A stretch of 64,000 nt of DNA from Strigamia acuminata (Eukaryota; Arthropoda; Chilopoda; Geophilomorpha; Linotaeniidae): positions 3,785,087-3,849,086 of the forward strand of contig OX442314.1 in assembly GCA_949358305.1 (NCBI GenBank), in the 5' to 3' direction. Positions 63,669-64,000 of this stretch are shown here, in pieces; the first letter of the stretch is position 1; each line of letters begins with the position of its first letter. Under the pieces are notes generated by a model. That model made no database searches, was not told the origin of the DNA, and saw only the letters and a list, made by a program, of their open reading frames with translations. The translations under genes and the position numbers were made by a program.

Positions 63669-64000
63669 GTAGGTTCACACTTGTGTTCACACTAGACCCA
63701 ACGCAAGAAAACTGACGCAACGCAAGCTGCTTGCGTCCAAAATTCTTGACATTGAAGCCAATTCCTGCTTTAACTCCCAAGTTGAAGCAAGCGACGCAAC
63801 GCAAGAAAAGGTCTTGCAGCCAACCAATCACGATCGACACCAATCACGATCGACTAAAACTCTCATCGATTCACGTCTGGTTGGCGAGACTTTGCCACAT
63901 CCAAGTAGGCCGCTATTTTCAGATTCTGCAACTAGTTCTAGAACTAGATCTAATTCCAGGTTTCATTGAAACCATCTGATCAGCCAGACGCAACATCAAT
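63669..64000. repeat. Possible Harbinger-like MITE end and repeats at the right edge
   Basis: GGTTCACACTTGTGTTCACAC resembles the ends of the MITE at 4674-4863. AACGCAAG/GACGCAACGCAAG motifs repeat several times. The partner end is not seen before the window stops. Confidence 0.4.

Overview
This is a nuclear window from an invertebrate animal. The few non-repetitive genes have GT-AG introns, mostly 57-84 nt long, use the standard code, and end in AATAAA signals. One is the 3' half of an ABCA-family lipid-type ABC transporter. The lineage cannot be fixed from the sequence. Most of the window is transposable elements nested inside one another, and many joints can be read to the base from target-site duplications (TSDs).

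Left block (1-20.4 kb). A Ty3/Gypsy element on the minus strand (gypsy3, LTR 67-886, running off the left edge) sits in the 3' tail of another LTR element (X, LTR 1340-3240). X in turn appears to sit in the gag of a plus-strand Gypsy element (gypsy1, 3241 to about 20440). The gypsy1 pol carries a hAT-like MITE with a Harbinger-like MITE inside it. Its third gene (ORF3) is split by a defective Ty1/Copia element (copia A, 11522-19165), whose leader carries a CACTG-ended DNA transposon.

Middle block (20.5-43.1 kb). A small cysteine-containing host gene has exons at 20520-21091 and a last exon at 42931-43037. Its last intron is 21.8 kb because a complete minus-strand Gypsy element (gypsy2, 21154-41824, LTRs that look identical) landed in it. 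The gypsy2 ORF3 is split by an intact Copia element of the same lineage (copia B, 23204-30023), and its gag is split by a TA-flanked MITE.

Right block (43-64 kb). This holds palindromic foldback MITEs, a DIRS-type tyrosine-recombinase retroelement with its internal complementary region (46771-51617), a long intronless gene with one in-frame TGA (53219-55270), remnants of Tc1, hAT and pogo/Tigger elements, and the ABCA gene on the minus strand (59310-62951). One ABCA intron holds a three-level nest of MITEs and a separate hAT MITE with a perfect 8-bp TSD.

The most novel signal is ORF3 of the two Gypsy elements. It is a non-env gene after pol, built in both as a 30-codon acidic exon plus a phase-0 intron plus a long second exon, with a conserved C-terminal domain. 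Both elements also carry the same A_AAA_AAC -1 frameshift heptamer at the end of gag.
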